A stretch of 64,000 bases of DNA from BOG-908 sp963848205 (GTDB lineage Bacteria > Pseudomonadota > Alphaproteobacteria > Acetobacterales > Acetobacteraceae). The stretch spans positions 1 through 64,000 of the forward strand of contig CAWKCV010000003.1 in NCBI GenBank assembly GCA_963848205.1, given 5' to 3'. Within the stretch, counting starts at the first letter, position 1; each line of letters starts with the position of its first letter. Positions 7,384-16,419 of the stretch are shown piece by piece. Both the position numbers and the translations under genes were made by a program. The notes under the pieces are model-generated. The model saw only the letters and a program-made list of their open reading frames with translations, was not told where the DNA came from and made no database searches.

Positions 7384-7426
7384 CAATTGAGCAGTGGTAA
7401 ATTGCCTATTGAACGGTGCTCAATTG
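7384..7426. promoter_or_regulatory. Inverted repeat, probable TetR operator
   Basis: CAATTGAGCA (7384-7393) and TGCTCAATTG (7417-7426) are perfect 10-bp inverted repeats separated by 23 bases. They fill the gap between the divergent TetR gene and the KAS III gene, where both promoters must lie. The size suits two dimers or one dimer plus looping. Confidence 0.6.
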
Positions 7427-7442
7427 CTTGCTAACCAGCCTC

Positions 7443-8450
7443 ATGGACATTGCCCCACCACCGCTGAACCTGGGCTTCACGCTGGCTGGTGCTGGCATCT
7501 ACCTGCCGCGGATGGTGATGACGTCGGATGAACTGGATGCGCGGCATGGCCGGCCCGCCGGCACGTCCGCCGCACTCGGCATCGCGGAGCGCCGTTATGC
7601 CGCGCCTGACGAGACCAGCAGTTTCATGGGCGCCGAGGCCGCGCGCGCGGCGATCGGCGACGCAGGATGGCAGGTAAGCGATATCGACGCGCTGATCGGC
7701 GCCTGCGGGGTGATGGAGCAGGCGATACCAGGCACGGCGCCGCTGGTGCAGCGGCGGCTGGGACAGGGTGGCAGCGGAACGCCGGCGTTCGACGTGAACG
7801 CCACCTGTCTCTCCTTTCTGCCGGCGCTGGACCATGCGTTGGCTGGTATGGCGCTGGGCCGCTGGCGCCGGGTCGTGATCTTTGCCGCGGACATCGCCTC
7901 CGCTGCGCTGGACCACACGGATGCCGAAAGCTCCGCCATTTTCGGGGATGGCGCGGCTGCCGTGGCGCTCGAGGCGGGCGGCTCCTCGCGACTGCTCGCC
8001 TCCCGGCTCGAGACGTATGGCGACGACGCCGATCTGTGCCGCCTGGAAGCCGGCGGCACCCGGCTGCGACCGTTGGAAGATCCGGAGGCCTTTGCGGCGG
8101 GGAGCCATTTTCGCATGCAGGGGTTTGCGCTGTTCCGGGCGACGGCGCGGCGCTTTCCGGCCTTCCTCGCGCGGCTGCTGGGCGAGGCGGGGATCACAGC
8201 GGACGCGCTTGGCAGCATCATCCCTCATCAGGCCTCGGCCGGCGCGCTGGCCCATCTCGCCCGCCATCTGGGCGGCGACCCCGCGCGCATGGTCAATGTG
8301 TTTGCAAAGCTCGGCAACCGCGTGGCGTCCAGCATGCCGCATGCGCTGGCCGTTGCCCGGCAGGAAGGGCGGCTGCGGCATGGTTCGGCCTCCCTGCTCG
8401 TCGGTTCCTCGGCCGGCGTCTCGCTCGGCGGCGCGGTGATACGCTGGTGA
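7443..8450 (+). CDS. 3-oxoacyl-ACP synthase III (KAS III-like)
   Basis: About 335 residues from MDIAPPPLNLGFTLAGAGIY at 7443. It has the thiolase-fold Cys-His-Asn triad: VNATCLSF, SIIPHQASAGAL and KLGNRVASSMP. KAS III enzymes condense an acyl-CoA or acyl thioester with malonyl-ACP, but in secondary clusters they also make beta-ketoacids (OleA-like) or transfer acyl groups. The gene is followed with a 4-base overlap by an epimerase/dehydrogenase, as for OleA-OleD-like pairs, so a condensation-reduction sequence is plausible. It is the first gene of a five-overlap operon. I cannot tell FabH-like from OleA-like activity without an alignment. Confidence 0.85.
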   Translation: MDIAPPPLNLGFTLAGAGIYLPRMVMTSDELDARHGRPAGTSAALGIAERRYAAPDETSSFMGAEAARAAIGDAGWQVSDIDALIGACGVMEQAIPGTAPLVQRRLGQGGSGTPAFDVNATCLSFLPALDHALAGMALGRWRRVVIFAADIASAALDHTDAESSAIFGDGAAAVALEAGGSSRLLASRLETYGDDADLCRLEAGGTRLRPLEDPEAFAAGSHFRMQGFALFRATARRFPAFLARLLGEAGITADALGSIIPHQASAGALAHLARHLGGDPARMVNVFAKLGNRVASSMPHALAVARQEGRLRHGSASLLVGSSAGVSLGGAVIRW

Positions 8451-9397
8451 GGGTGCTGGTGACGGGTGCGACTGGCGGGATCGGCCGCACTTTGGTGCCA
8501 GTTCTGGCGGCGCGGGGTGCAGAGGTGGTTGCCAGCGGGCGCAACGCCGTGATCGGGCAGGCGCTCGAGGGGACAGGCGTGAGGTTCCAGCCGGCCGATC
8601 TGGGCTGCGACGATTTGCACGGGCTGGTGCGCGGCGTGTCCTGCATCGTGCATCTGGCGGCGCGATCCTCGCCCTGGGGGGCGGGGCCGGCGTTCCAGGC
8701 GGATAATGTGCACGCGACCTCCCGCCTTCTGGATGCGGCCGCGGCGGCCGGGGTGCAGCGCTTGGTCTACGCGTCCACGCCGACGATCTTTGCGGAGCGG
8801 CGTCACCGTCTGGATCTGCGCGGCGATGCGCAGCCCGCCCTCCAGCCGGTCAATGCCTATGCGCGCACCAAGCTGGCCGCCGAGCGATTGATCCTGCGGG
8901 ACCGGCGCTTGGCCACGCTCGTCTTTCGTCCGTCCGCGGTGATTGGCCCGGATGACCGCGCCATTCTGCCGCGGTTGCTGCGCGTGCTGTCGCGTGGAAC
9001 GCTCCCCTTGGGAAACCACGGCACGGCCCTGTTCCATCCGACGGATGTGCGCGATGCGGCGGCCGCGTTCGCGGCGGGCGTTTTTGGCTCGGCCGAGGGC
9101 GTCGCCAACATAGCGGGGCGAGAGCCCGTCCGGGTCATCGACATGGCGCACGCGCTGGCAGCCCGCCTGCATCTACCCGTCCGTATCAAGCATGTGCCCG
9201 AACCGCTGTTGCACGCGCTTGCCGCCACGGCGGAGCTCTGGGGCCTCGCCACTGGCCGGGAGCCGCCGCTGACCCGCTACACGGTGGCCACGCTCTCCTG
9301 GTCGCGCACGTTCGACCTGTCGGACGCCGCCGCCCTGCTCGACTGGCGCCCGGCTTTCGGTGCCGCCGAGGCCCTTGCGCACGCGCTGCCATCATGA
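8447..9397 (+). CDS. NAD(P)-dependent epimerase/dehydrogenase (extended SDR)
   Basis: 316 residues from a GTG at 8447 that overlaps the KAS III stop (GTGA). VRVLVTGATGGIGRT is the Rossmann nucleotide site, VYASTP and NAYARTKLAAERL give the Ser and Tyr-x3-Lys catalytic set, and the C-terminus matches the extended SDR, 3-beta-hydroxysteroid dehydrogenase-like group. OleD of beta-lactone/olefin biosynthesis belongs to this group, so reduction of a beta-keto product of the preceding synthase is a reasonable guess. Its end overlaps the next ATG by four bases. Confidence 0.85.
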   Translation: MRVLVTGATGGIGRTLVPVLAARGAEVVASGRNAVIGQALEGTGVRFQPADLGCDDLHGLVRGVSCIVHLAARSSPWGAGPAFQADNVHATSRLLDAAAAAGVQRLVYASTPTIFAERRHRLDLRGDAQPALQPVNAYARTKLAAERLILRDRRLATLVFRPSAVIGPDDRAILPRLLRVLSRGTLPLGNHGTALFHPTDVRDAAAAFAAGVFGSAEGVANIAGREPVRVIDMAHALAARLHLPVRIKHVPEPLLHALAATAELWGLATGREPPLTRYTVATLSWSRTFDLSDAAALLDWRPAFGAAEALAHALPS

Positions 9398-10221
9398 AGC
9401 ACGTCGGCCTCAGTTTGCTGGAGACCGGCGCCTGTCGGCACCCGGAGATCGCCACCATCCAGCGCGGCTCCTGGCGCACGGCGATCTTCCCGTCCTTGGT
9501 CGGCGTGATCACTCATCCCGAAGAAGGCACGATCCTCTTCGATACCGGCTATGACAGCCTGTTCGCCGAAGCCACCGAGACCTTCCCGGAGCGCCTGTAT
9601 CGCTGGCTGACGCCGCCGGCGATCACATCGCCCGTGGCGGCCACGCTCGCCGCGAGAGGGATTGCGCCTGCCACCATCCGCCACATCGTCCTGTCGCATT
9701 TTCACGGCGACCATGCCTCCGGCCTGCGCCGTTTCCCGAATGCGAAAATCCATTGCGCGCGCGCCGGGCTGCGCGCCGTGTGGCAGCGCGGCCGCTTGCG
9801 CGCGCTGGCCGCCGGAACCCCCGTTGGCCTGCTGCCGCCCGATCTGCCGGCGCGCTGCGCTTTTTTCGAGGATCAGACAAGGCTGCCGTTGCCAGCCGAC
9901 CTGGCTCCGTTCGAGACCGGGGCCGACGTGCTTGGCGACGGCTCGATCCTGGCAGTGCCCCTGCCAGGCCATTGCGCCGGCCATTGGGGCGTGCTGCTGA
10001 AAGAGGCACGCGGCCTACACTTCCTGGTGGCCGATGCGGCTTGGTCATCCCGCGCCATCCGCGAGAACCGTCCGCCTCCGCGCATCACCAGCGCCCTGCT
10101 GGGGGACACAAGGTCCGGACGCAACACGTTGGCGCAGCTCCACGCGCTGCGCCGACGCAACGCCGAACTGATCCTGACCCCCTCGCATTGTGCCGAGCGC
10201 GCCGCCGATATCGCCCAATGA
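9394..10221 (+). CDS. Metallo-beta-lactamase-fold hydrolase
   Basis: 275 residues. The zinc-binding signature is SHFHGDHASGL (HxHxDH), with further ligands in PLPGHCAGHWG and a late TPSHC. The fold covers lactonases, thioesterases and other hydrolases. The gene is embedded in an operon of synthase and ligase genes, so hydrolysis of a thioester or lactone intermediate is plausible. No signal peptide is seen. It is translationally coupled on both sides (ATGA overlaps at 9394 and 10218). Confidence 0.85.
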   Translation: MKHVGLSLLETGACRHPEIATIQRGSWRTAIFPSLVGVITHPEEGTILFDTGYDSLFAEATETFPERLYRWLTPPAITSPVAATLAARGIAPATIRHIVLSHFHGDHASGLRRFPNAKIHCARAGLRAVWQRGRLRALAAGTPVGLLPPDLPARCAFFEDQTRLPLPADLAPFETGADVLGDGSILAVPLPGHCAGHWGVLLKEARGLHFLVADAAWSSRAIRENRPPPRITSALLGDTRSGRNTLAQLHALRRRNAELILTPSHCAERAADIAQ

Positions 10222-11357
10222 CCCGCGTGCTGATCACCGGCGCCCGTGCCCCGGTGGCGCTGGACATGGCCCGCGCCTTCCGCGCGGCCGGTTGCGCGGT
10301 GGCGCTGGCGGATTCCGTTTGGCCCTTTGCCGCTGCATTCTCCCGCCCGCGCTTTCCCATCCATCGTCTGCCGCCGCCGCGCTTTGCCTTCGGCGCCTTT
10401 CGCACCCGACTGCGCGAGCTGATGGCGGACATCGACCTCCTTGTGCCCACCTGCGAGGAAGTCTTCTGGCTGGCCGCAGCAGCAGCACGCGACGGCTGGA
10501 CTGCGCGCCTCTTTGCGCCAAGCCTGGAGGTTCTGCGGAGCCTCCACTCCAAGGCGGATTTCGCCGCTCTGGCGCACGCAGCCGGTGTCGATGCACCCGC
10601 CACGTTGACATTGGCTGCCGCCACGGACCTTGCTGGCCTTGCCTGGCCAGACCTCGTCGCCAAGCCGGAGTTTGGCCGTTTCGGTACGCGAACCCTGATC
10701 GCGCCCCAGCCCGCCGCGCTGCGCGCAATCCAGCCCACACCGGAGCATCGCTGGGTGGCGCAGGAGCGGATAGAAGGCGACGAATTTTGCACATTCTCCA
10801 TCGTGCGCGATCGCCGGCTGATTGCCTGTGCCGTCTATCGCCCTGTCCTGCGGCACAAGCGCTCGGCGTCCTACGCCTTCGAGGCGGTCGATCGCCCGGA
10901 GATCACCGCCATGGCCGCTCAGATCGCAGCCAGGATCGAAGGCGCCGGCCAACTCTCTTTCGACGTGATCGTCACCCCCCAGGGCCGCGTCGCCCCGCTC
11001 GAATGCAACCCGCGCAGCGTCAGCGGCCTGCACCTGTTCGGCGCCGCACCCGGCCTCTCTTATGCCATTCTGGAAGGCCGGCCGCTTGCATCGCCGCCGC
11101 CTGGCACCATCCGGTATCTGTCGCCAGCCATGGCGCTGCTCGGCCTGCCCTTGGCGGTGGCCACGGGTTCTCCGCGCCGCCTGCTGCAAATTTGGCGCGG
11201 CGGCCAGGATTGCCTCACCCGCCCCGCTGACCGCCTTCCTGCCGCCGGTGCCCTGCTCGATGCCGCGCGTTTCGCGCTTCTTGGCGTCTCCGGCCGCCAC
11301 ACTGCCGCCGGCCAGAGCACCGACGATATCGAATGGAACGGCGAGCCCATCGCATGA
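10218..11357 (+). CDS. ATP-grasp ligase
   Basis: 379 residues from MTRVLITGARAPVALDMARA. The N-terminal Rossmann-like domain is followed by an ATP-grasp core: LHSKADFAALAHAAGVDAPA, PDLVAKPEFGRFGTR, WVAQERIEGDEFCTFSIV and a metal site near VAPLECNPRSVSGLHLF. Such enzymes join a carboxylate to an amine or thiol through an acyl-phosphate. In this cluster it probably makes an amide from the acyl chain. Start and stop both overlap neighbours by four bases. Confidence 0.85.
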   Translation: MTRVLITGARAPVALDMARAFRAAGCAVALADSVWPFAAAFSRPRFPIHRLPPPRFAFGAFRTRLRELMADIDLLVPTCEEVFWLAAAAARDGWTARLFAPSLEVLRSLHSKADFAALAHAAGVDAPATLTLAAATDLAGLAWPDLVAKPEFGRFGTRTLIAPQPAALRAIQPTPEHRWVAQERIEGDEFCTFSIVRDRRLIACAVYRPVLRHKRSASYAFEAVDRPEITAMAAQIAARIEGAGQLSFDVIVTPQGRVAPLECNPRSVSGLHLFGAAPGLSYAILEGRPLASPPPGTIRYLSPAMALLGLPLAVATGSPRRLLQIWRGGQDCLTRPADRLPAAGALLDAARFALLGVSGRHTAAGQSTDDIEWNGEPIA

Positions 11358-12427
11358 CGGGTGCAATGCTCGACAGCATGATCGCAAGCGGTGCCCAAAA
11401 CATGGTGGCCAATGCCGCCACCACCCTCTCGCGCATCGAGATCGCGGGCCACACCCTTCCGCTGACCCGCAACGACGGCGCGCTCGGCAATAGCTACGTT
11501 TGCAGCCCTCACAGCGCCTACGTGCTCTACGCCCGCGAGGAGTTGCGGCTGATCGATGCCGGCCGGCTCGCCAAACCCGCCCGCGCCGCCATCACGGGGC
11601 TGGACATCCTGCTGCGCCGCGCGCGCATCAACCGCATCATCCACATCGGCAACTGGATGCTGTCGACCAACCTGCACGGCGCCTGGCGCGGCGAAGGCAT
11701 CGCCGCAGCCCGCACAGCGTTGGCAGAAACCTATTCAAACCACGTCCTCGGTGTCCGCTCGATCGACGACTGGTCCTCCCCCGGTCTGCGCCACGCGCTT
11801 CTGTCTGACGGCTGGATCCTGGTCCCCAGCCGTCAGATCTGGGTTTCGGACGATCTCCGCCGGGACTGGCTCCCCCGCCACAATTTCGGCAACGACCGCC
11901 GCCTGATCGGCCGCTCACCGCTCCGCGTCACCGATCTGCCAACCGTTTCCGCCGAAGACGCCACCCGGATCGCCGCGCTGTATGCACAGCTCTATATCGG
12001 CCGCTACTCGCCGCTGAACCCCATCCTGACACCAGCCTTCATCCAGACTTCAGCCCGCACCGGCATGATCACCTATCGTGCAGCCCGCGACCCGCACGGC
12101 ACCATCATGGCCGTCGCCGGACTGTGGGCGTGCCACGGCATCATGACGCCGCCCGTCGTCGGCTACGACACCGCCCAGCCACGATCCGAGGGCCTGTATC
12201 GCGTCGCCACCTGGATGTTCATGGAACGCGCACTGGCGGCCGGCTGGCGCCTGCATGCATCCGCCGGCGCCGCCCACTTCAAGCGCCAGCGCGGCGCGCG
12301 CGGCGTCATCGAGTGGAACGCCTACCATGCCCGGCATTTGTCCCGGTTTCGCCGCTTCGCCATCGAGGCGTTGGCCCGATCGCTGACCCGTATTGCCGTC
12401 CCGATGATGATAGCGAACGGATGGTAG
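11354..12427 (+). CDS. Acyltransferase-like protein of unknown function
   Basis: About 357 residues from the ATG at 11354, which overlaps the ATP-grasp stop. No clear catalytic motif is visible. The C-terminal half (ITYRAARDPHGTIMAVAGLW and ERALAAGWRLHASAGAAHFK) resembles the GNAT/FemX acyl-CoA transferase pattern in which a substrate-binding strand precedes the last helices. I call it acyltransferase-like from this and from context only. Its conserved place between an ATP-grasp and a Rieske gene would make it a pathway-specific enzyme. Confidence 0.55.
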   Translation: MTGAMLDSMIASGAQNMVANAATTLSRIEIAGHTLPLTRNDGALGNSYVCSPHSAYVLYAREELRLIDAGRLAKPARAAITGLDILLRRARINRIIHIGNWMLSTNLHGAWRGEGIAAARTALAETYSNHVLGVRSIDDWSSPGLRHALLSDGWILVPSRQIWVSDDLRRDWLPRHNFGNDRRLIGRSPLRVTDLPTVSAEDATRIAALYAQLYIGRYSPLNPILTPAFIQTSARTGMITYRAARDPHGTIMAVAGLWACHGIMTPPVVGYDTAQPRSEGLYRVATWMFMERALAAGWRLHASAGAAHFKRQRGARGVIEWNAYHARHLSRFRRFAIEALARSLTRIAVPMMIANGW

Positions 12428-13419
12428 AGACCTGGCCCGATGCCGTGGCTGTGGGATGGCACCCGGTCGCGTTCACCCGCCAGCTTGCCAACGGCCGTCC
12501 GGTCGCGGCGCGGCTGATGGGCCGGCCTCTGATCGTGTTGAGCGATGCGCAGGGCGCCTATGTGCTGGACGACCGCTGTCCCCACCGCGGCGCGCCGCTG
12601 TCGCACGGCCGCATGGCTCACGGCACCATCACCTGCCCTTACCACGGCTGGCAGTTCGGCCGCGGCGGCGTGTGCCTGTCCGTGCCGGGCACCAAGCTGC
12701 CCGGCACGCAGGCCCGCGCCTATGCCAGCGTCGAACGCGCCGGTCTGATCTGGGTCAGCCTGGCCGATGCGCCTGGCCCGTTTCCCAGGTTGCCCGCCGC
12801 CATCGAGGAACCGAAGCTGGATCGCTTCTGGTGGCCGCTCGCCGCATCGAAGGCGGGCTTGCTGGATGCAATCGAAAACCACCTGGATCCCGCCCATCCG
12901 CATCATGTCCATCCGTGGATGGTGCGCGCGCCCGATCGGCGACGCCCTACCAAGGTGCATATGCGGACCGGCCCGTGGGGAGCCGAAGCAGTCTACCATG
13001 ACCACGGCACGCCATCCGGGCTGCTGCCACGCTTGCTGGGGCGCGCAAGGCTTACCAGTTTCGGCCGATACTTCCCGCCGACGATCGCCGAAGTCGCGTT
13101 CGAAAACGCAAGCGGGCTCGCTTTCTCCGTAGCCGTCGTTTTCACGCCCGAGGACACGGGCATGACCCGACCTTGGGCGCATTTCGCCACCGCGAGGGGC
13201 CGCGCACCGGGCTGGGCCAAGCGGCTCGTGCTGAAGGCACTTCACTGGCCGATCCTGTCGCAGGACCGGCTTATCTTGGCGCTTCAGCAGGCTTGGCGGG
13301 GGGCCGCGCCGCCCCCTTACGCCACCGGACCGCTCGACTTCATGGGGCCGACGATCTGGCGGATCGCCAACGGCCAAGCCGAGGCGGAGAGCGAACGGAC
13401 GGTCGAGGTCGAACTATAA
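12421..13419 (+). CDS. Rieske [2Fe-2S] aromatic-ring-hydroxylase-type oxygenase
   Basis: 332 residues from the ATG at 12421, overlapping the previous gene by seven bases. The Rieske site is CPHRGAPLSHGRMAHG followed by CPYHGWQFG. The mononuclear iron site is suggested by AIENHLDPAHPHHVHP, an unusually His-rich version of the D/E-x2-H-x4-H motif. Such oxygenases hydroxylate, desaturate or demethylate with an external reductase, which is not encoded here. It closes the plus-strand operon, and its last six bases overlap the end of the convergent adenylate-forming gene. Confidence 0.85.
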   Translation: MVETWPDAVAVGWHPVAFTRQLANGRPVAARLMGRPLIVLSDAQGAYVLDDRCPHRGAPLSHGRMAHGTITCPYHGWQFGRGGVCLSVPGTKLPGTQARAYASVERAGLIWVSLADAPGPFPRLPAAIEEPKLDRFWWPLAASKAGLLDAIENHLDPAHPHHVHPWMVRAPDRRRPTKVHMRTGPWGAEAVYHDHGTPSGLLPRLLGRARLTSFGRYFPPTIAEVAFENASGLAFSVAVVFTPEDTGMTRPWAHFATARGRAPGWAKRLVLKALHWPILSQDRLILALQQAWRGAAPPPYATGPLDFMGPTIWRIANGQAEAESERTVEVEL

Positions 13420-14667
13420 TCTCTCGCGTTCCACCCGCCGAAGCTTGCGGTCCACAAGCGGGGGAATCCCGCACACACTCTGCACGACGGGCACCGCGCC
13501 GAGCTTGCGCAGCACGCGTTCGACCGATGCCCGCGCCGCCTCGTGCACGTCCAGCGGCAGCGCCGCATCCAGACTGACGATGATGTGTCCATCAAGCTTC
13601 TGCGTCACCCTGAAATCCAGGATGCGCGGATCGGTATCGACCACCGCGTTGCGCAGGATGTCCGGCGTGGTGATGAGAGAGCCCGCGGGCCCCTCGAACT
13701 CGAACACATCATCCATTCGTCCATGCACCCGCGCCACTGCTTGAAACGCAGATCGGCAGGGGCATGGCCGATCCGACAATTCCAGAAGATCGTTCATCCG
13801 GTAGCGGATCATCGGCTGCACGCGGCGCACGAGATCGGTGACGATCGGCGTCACCAGGGTGCCTCCGGGCACGGGTTCCCATTCGAACCGCACCACATCT
13901 TCCGCCAGGTGCAGCGTGCCGTGGCGGCAGGCAACGCCGAACAGGCCCTCCGTCGCCATGTAGATTTCGCGCACCGTCTGCCCTGTCGCGCGTTCGATCG
14001 CGCCACGATCAAGCGGATCGAGCACTTCGGCGCCGCTGAATGCTTGCACGCCGGCGAGTGCCCCGCTCTCCGCCAGCAGCCGCAGCACCTTTGGCGGTGC
14101 CACGAGCACCTCCGGCGCGAAGCGGATCAGCTTGTCCCGCCAGGCGTGCACGCCGTGCGCAAGGTCATAAAACGCAAGCTGGATACGGCTGGCACTGGCC
14201 GCCGACCTGTACAGCGCAGACAGCCCCGGCAATGCCAGTGCTACCCGCCGCCGTCGGAACAGCGCGTCCGGCAACGCCTTGGCCACGATCGTTCCCAGCC
14301 AAGTAAGCCGTTCCCTCGGCGAAATGACGAAGCGACTCCGATTGCCGCTTGTCCCCGTGCTCTGGCCCACGAAGTGGTCGCGCACCGTCTCGCTGCCAGA
14401 GTCCAGAGCCGCAACGATCTCCGCAACGGTGACGCCTAGCGTGTTGAACTCAGCAAACCGGGATTGTTGGATCGCCTTGTCGATGATCGGCAGATCTTCG
14501 AAAACGGCTTTTCTGCCCTGGTAGAACGGGATTGCTTTGCGTGTGGCTTCCATCAGCCGCGCCGATTGACGCCCCTGATGGTGAACGATCCGCTCACGTG
14601 TCGAGAGCGTTGCCGCACGCGCCATGGTCCGCGCGAAGGCCGCGGCGGCATCAATCTCGAGCAGCAT
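13414..14667 (-). CDS. Adenylate-forming enzyme, F390 synthetase-related (PaaK-like)
   Basis: 417 residues. It has the AMP-forming signature GQSTGTSGNRSRFV (P-loop-like TSGTSG motif), IYMATEGLFG and MIRYRMNDLLEL, as in the phenylacetate-CoA ligase/F390 synthetase-related group (TIGR02304 type). It activates a carboxylate as acyl-AMP. It is convergent with the KAS III operon and overlaps its end, and such proteins recur with KAS III, ATP-grasp and Rieske genes, so it very likely belongs to the same pathway. No carrier protein is seen in the cluster. The 269 bases upstream, to the toxin gene, show nothing recognisable beyond a presumed promoter. Confidence 0.85.
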   Translation of the reverse strand: MLLEIDAAAAFARTMARAATLSTRERIVHHQGRQSARLMEATRKAIPFYQGRKAVFEDLPIIDKAIQQSRFAEFNTLGVTVAEIVAALDSGSETVRDHFVGQSTGTSGNRSRFVISPRERLTWLGTIVAKALPDALFRRRRVALALPGLSALYRSAASASRIQLAFYDLAHGVHAWRDKLIRFAPEVLVAPPKVLRLLAESGALAGVQAFSGAEVLDPLDRGAIERATGQTVREIYMATEGLFGVACRHGTLHLAEDVVRFEWEPVPGGTLVTPIVTDLVRRVQPMIRYRMNDLLELSDRPCPCRSAFQAVARVHGRMDDVFEFEGPAGSLITTPDILRNAVVDTDPRILDFRVTQKLDGHIIVSLDAALPLDVHEAARASVERVLRKLGAVPVVQSVCGIPPLVDRKLRRVERERL

Positions 14668-14936
14668 GGTTGGTTAGGAGAAGTCCGCCATCGATCACGC
14701 CTGACGCTCCGAAGGTTGGCGGCGTCTCATCCGACGCGCCAGTAGTGTGCGCAAAAGTAAGATCGTAGGCCGGTGCTGCGGCCGCACTCTGATTTGCGTA
14801 AGGTCGAGATCCGTATCGAGGTTGAAAACGAGGGCAAGAAGCGGTGTTCCGCGTTGTTGGTGGAAGACTACAATCGGGCTAGCAGCGCCACGGTCGCCCA
14901 TTTAATGGTCGCCGCGGGCGGGTGGCCGTCCAAATG

Positions 14937-15359
14937 TCATGCCGCAAGCCACGGATCGACGATCTCTGCGCCGCATCCCTGAAAGTCGTCCACGTTGCGC
15001 GTCGCCACCGTGGCGCCGTGGGCGCAGGCGGTGGCGGCAATCATGGCGTCCTCTACGGTGATCGGCCGGCCTGCCGCTTCGCGAGTGGCTCGTATTGCGC
15101 CGTAGTGGCTCGCGCACAGGCTGTCGAACGGCAGGACCTGTTTCTGGAACCCGCTGGCGAACAGGGTAGCGATCCGGGAAACAAGGTCCTCGCGCCGTCG
15201 GCCTGCCGGGAGCCTCGCCAGGCCGTAGCTGATTTCTGCCTCGCAGACGGCTGCGGTGAAGGCCGTTTCGGGTGCCAAGGCGCGAACATAGGCCAATACC
15301 GCTGGATCGGGCACTGGCCGGACCAGTTCGGAGATGACGTTGGTGTCCAGCAGGATCAC
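14937..15359 (-). CDS. VapC/FitB-type PIN-domain toxin
   Basis: 140 residues. The PIN nuclease acidic residues are visible: MILLDTNVISE (first Asp), CEAEISYGLARL (Glu), ITVEDAMIAATA (Asp) and ATRNVDDFQG (last Asp). Toxins of this type are Mg2+-dependent endoribonucleases that cleave tRNA or rRNA. It follows its antitoxin with an ATGA overlap. Its proximity to an RNA-repair island (9 kb) may be chance. Confidence 0.9.
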   Translation of the reverse strand: MILLDTNVISELVRPVPDPAVLAYVRALAPETAFTAAVCEAEISYGLARLPAGRRREDLVSRIATLFASGFQKQVLPFDSLCASHYGAIRATREAAGRPITVEDAMIAATACAHGATVATRNVDDFQGCGAEIVDPWLAA

Positions 15360-15640
15360 GCGCCGTCTCCGCCGTCTCCAAAACCGTCTCCAAGATCGAT
15401 TGGGGCGCGCCGTGGCGCGCTGCCACGCTGGGGCAGGTCGAGTTCCGCACCATGCGCGTCACCGAACAGGCGGCTCGCGATGTCGGCCAAATTCTCGCGT
15501 CCGGGGGCGATCTGTGCTGCCACGCCCACCCGCAGCAACTCACGCGCCTCCTCTTCCAGAGAGCGTCGGTGCGAAGCTGCCCGCTCTTTTAAACGGCGGT
15601 GAAGAGCTTCATCGACATTGCGGATGAGCACGCTGGCCAT
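15356..15640 (-). CDS. FitA-type ribbon-helix-helix antitoxin
   Basis: 94 residues starting MASVLIRNVDEALHRRLKER, the FitA-like ribbon-helix-helix N-terminus that binds DNA as a dimer, followed by HRRSLEEEARELL. The C-terminal tail (DLPQRGSAPRRAPIDLGDGF) would wrap the PIN toxin. A perfect TGCTAG/CTAGCA repeat lies about 20 bases upstream and is the probable autoregulatory operator. Confidence 0.9.
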   Translation of the reverse strand: MASVLIRNVDEALHRRLKERAASHRRSLEEEARELLRVGVAAQIAPGRENLADIASRLFGDAHGAELDLPQRGSAPRRAPIDLGDGFGDGGDGA

Positions 15641-15661
15641 ATGCCGTCCTGGGTCTCTATT

Positions 15662-15679
15662 TGCTAGTAGATGCTAGCA
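15662..15679. promoter_or_regulatory. Probable FitAB operator
   Basis: TGCTAG and CTAGCA form a perfect inverted repeat around six bases, 20 bases upstream of the antitoxin start. FitA-type antitoxins bind such TGCTA-containing palindromes. From here to 15943 I see no gene. A stretch near 15800-15830 vaguely resembles a tRNA T arm but is not convincing. Confidence 0.55.
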
Positions 15680-15943
15680 GACCTCATGCAGGCGTCAACT
15701 TCGACGTCATGTCGCCTTGTCGCGTCACGGCCGACCGTGCCACACAGCAAACATCGTTTGGCAGGAGTTGGGGCGGATCAGGTGCCTGGTTTTCTTGGTG
15801 GGAGTCCAGGTCCCCCAGCCAACACATATCCAAGCCTTTGATCCTGCATGCATTCCGTCGGCGTCACCGGCGCTTTGCTGGGGGTGTCACACACGGGTGT
15901 GACCGGCGGACCCCCAGCACGGCGCTCCGAGCGCGGAGCGGGC

Positions 15944-16407
15944 ATGCAAACCGGGGTTGATCACCTGCAACGGCCTGGTTCTGTCTACCGTTGGCGCCGA
16001 CGTTTGCCACACGCGCTGGCCTTGCAGCCGGACCACTGCATCTCCCGATCGCTGGACACCGCAAACCCCGACATAGCGCGTCGCCGCGCCCGCGCTTGTT
16101 CGGCATATTTCGATCTGGCCGTGATGCGGCTGGTGTCGAATGGCGTTGCCCCGACCCGCGAGGAGATGGCACGCGTGCTGGATGACGTGTTCAGGCGCGT
16201 GCTCGACGATGGCGAGCGCACCCGTCTCCGTAGCGCGACAGCCGAGCAGGTCTTCGAAGGCCGTCTCGACCTGGAAGTCGCCTCGGCCGGACTCAGCCCG
16301 GATGCGGACGACCCGTGCATGACTACGCCTTCATGGCGCCCGAACTCATCCGGCTGCTGAAGACCAAGATCAGCCGTCATCTTCAAACCATGTCCGATGA
16401 TCTTTAG
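15944..16407 (+). pseudogene. Remnant of a phage-type integrase N-terminal region
   Basis: From the ATG at 15944 the protein reads LQRPGSVYRWRRRLPHALAL, then ARRRARACSAYFDLAVMRL. This matches the N-terminal arm-binding part of tyrosine recombinases with a DUF6538-like domain (a R-G-x-x-Y-x-x-R-R-R-I-P pattern and the AR-rich helix). The frame runs out at 16360, and a short in-frame-looking tail (MAPELIRLLKTKISRHLQ) continues in another frame to a stop at 16407. No catalytic R-H-R-Y domain follows, so the element is dead. It marks a past integration in this accessory stretch. Confidence 0.5.
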
Positions 16408-16419
16408 GGAACCGGCGCC

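Noticed and set aside
15780..15840. Possible tRNA or tmRNA 3' end serving as an attachment site
   Set aside because: A short stem with a seven-base loop is present, but the loop does not fit TTCRANN and no second copy or partner arm was found.
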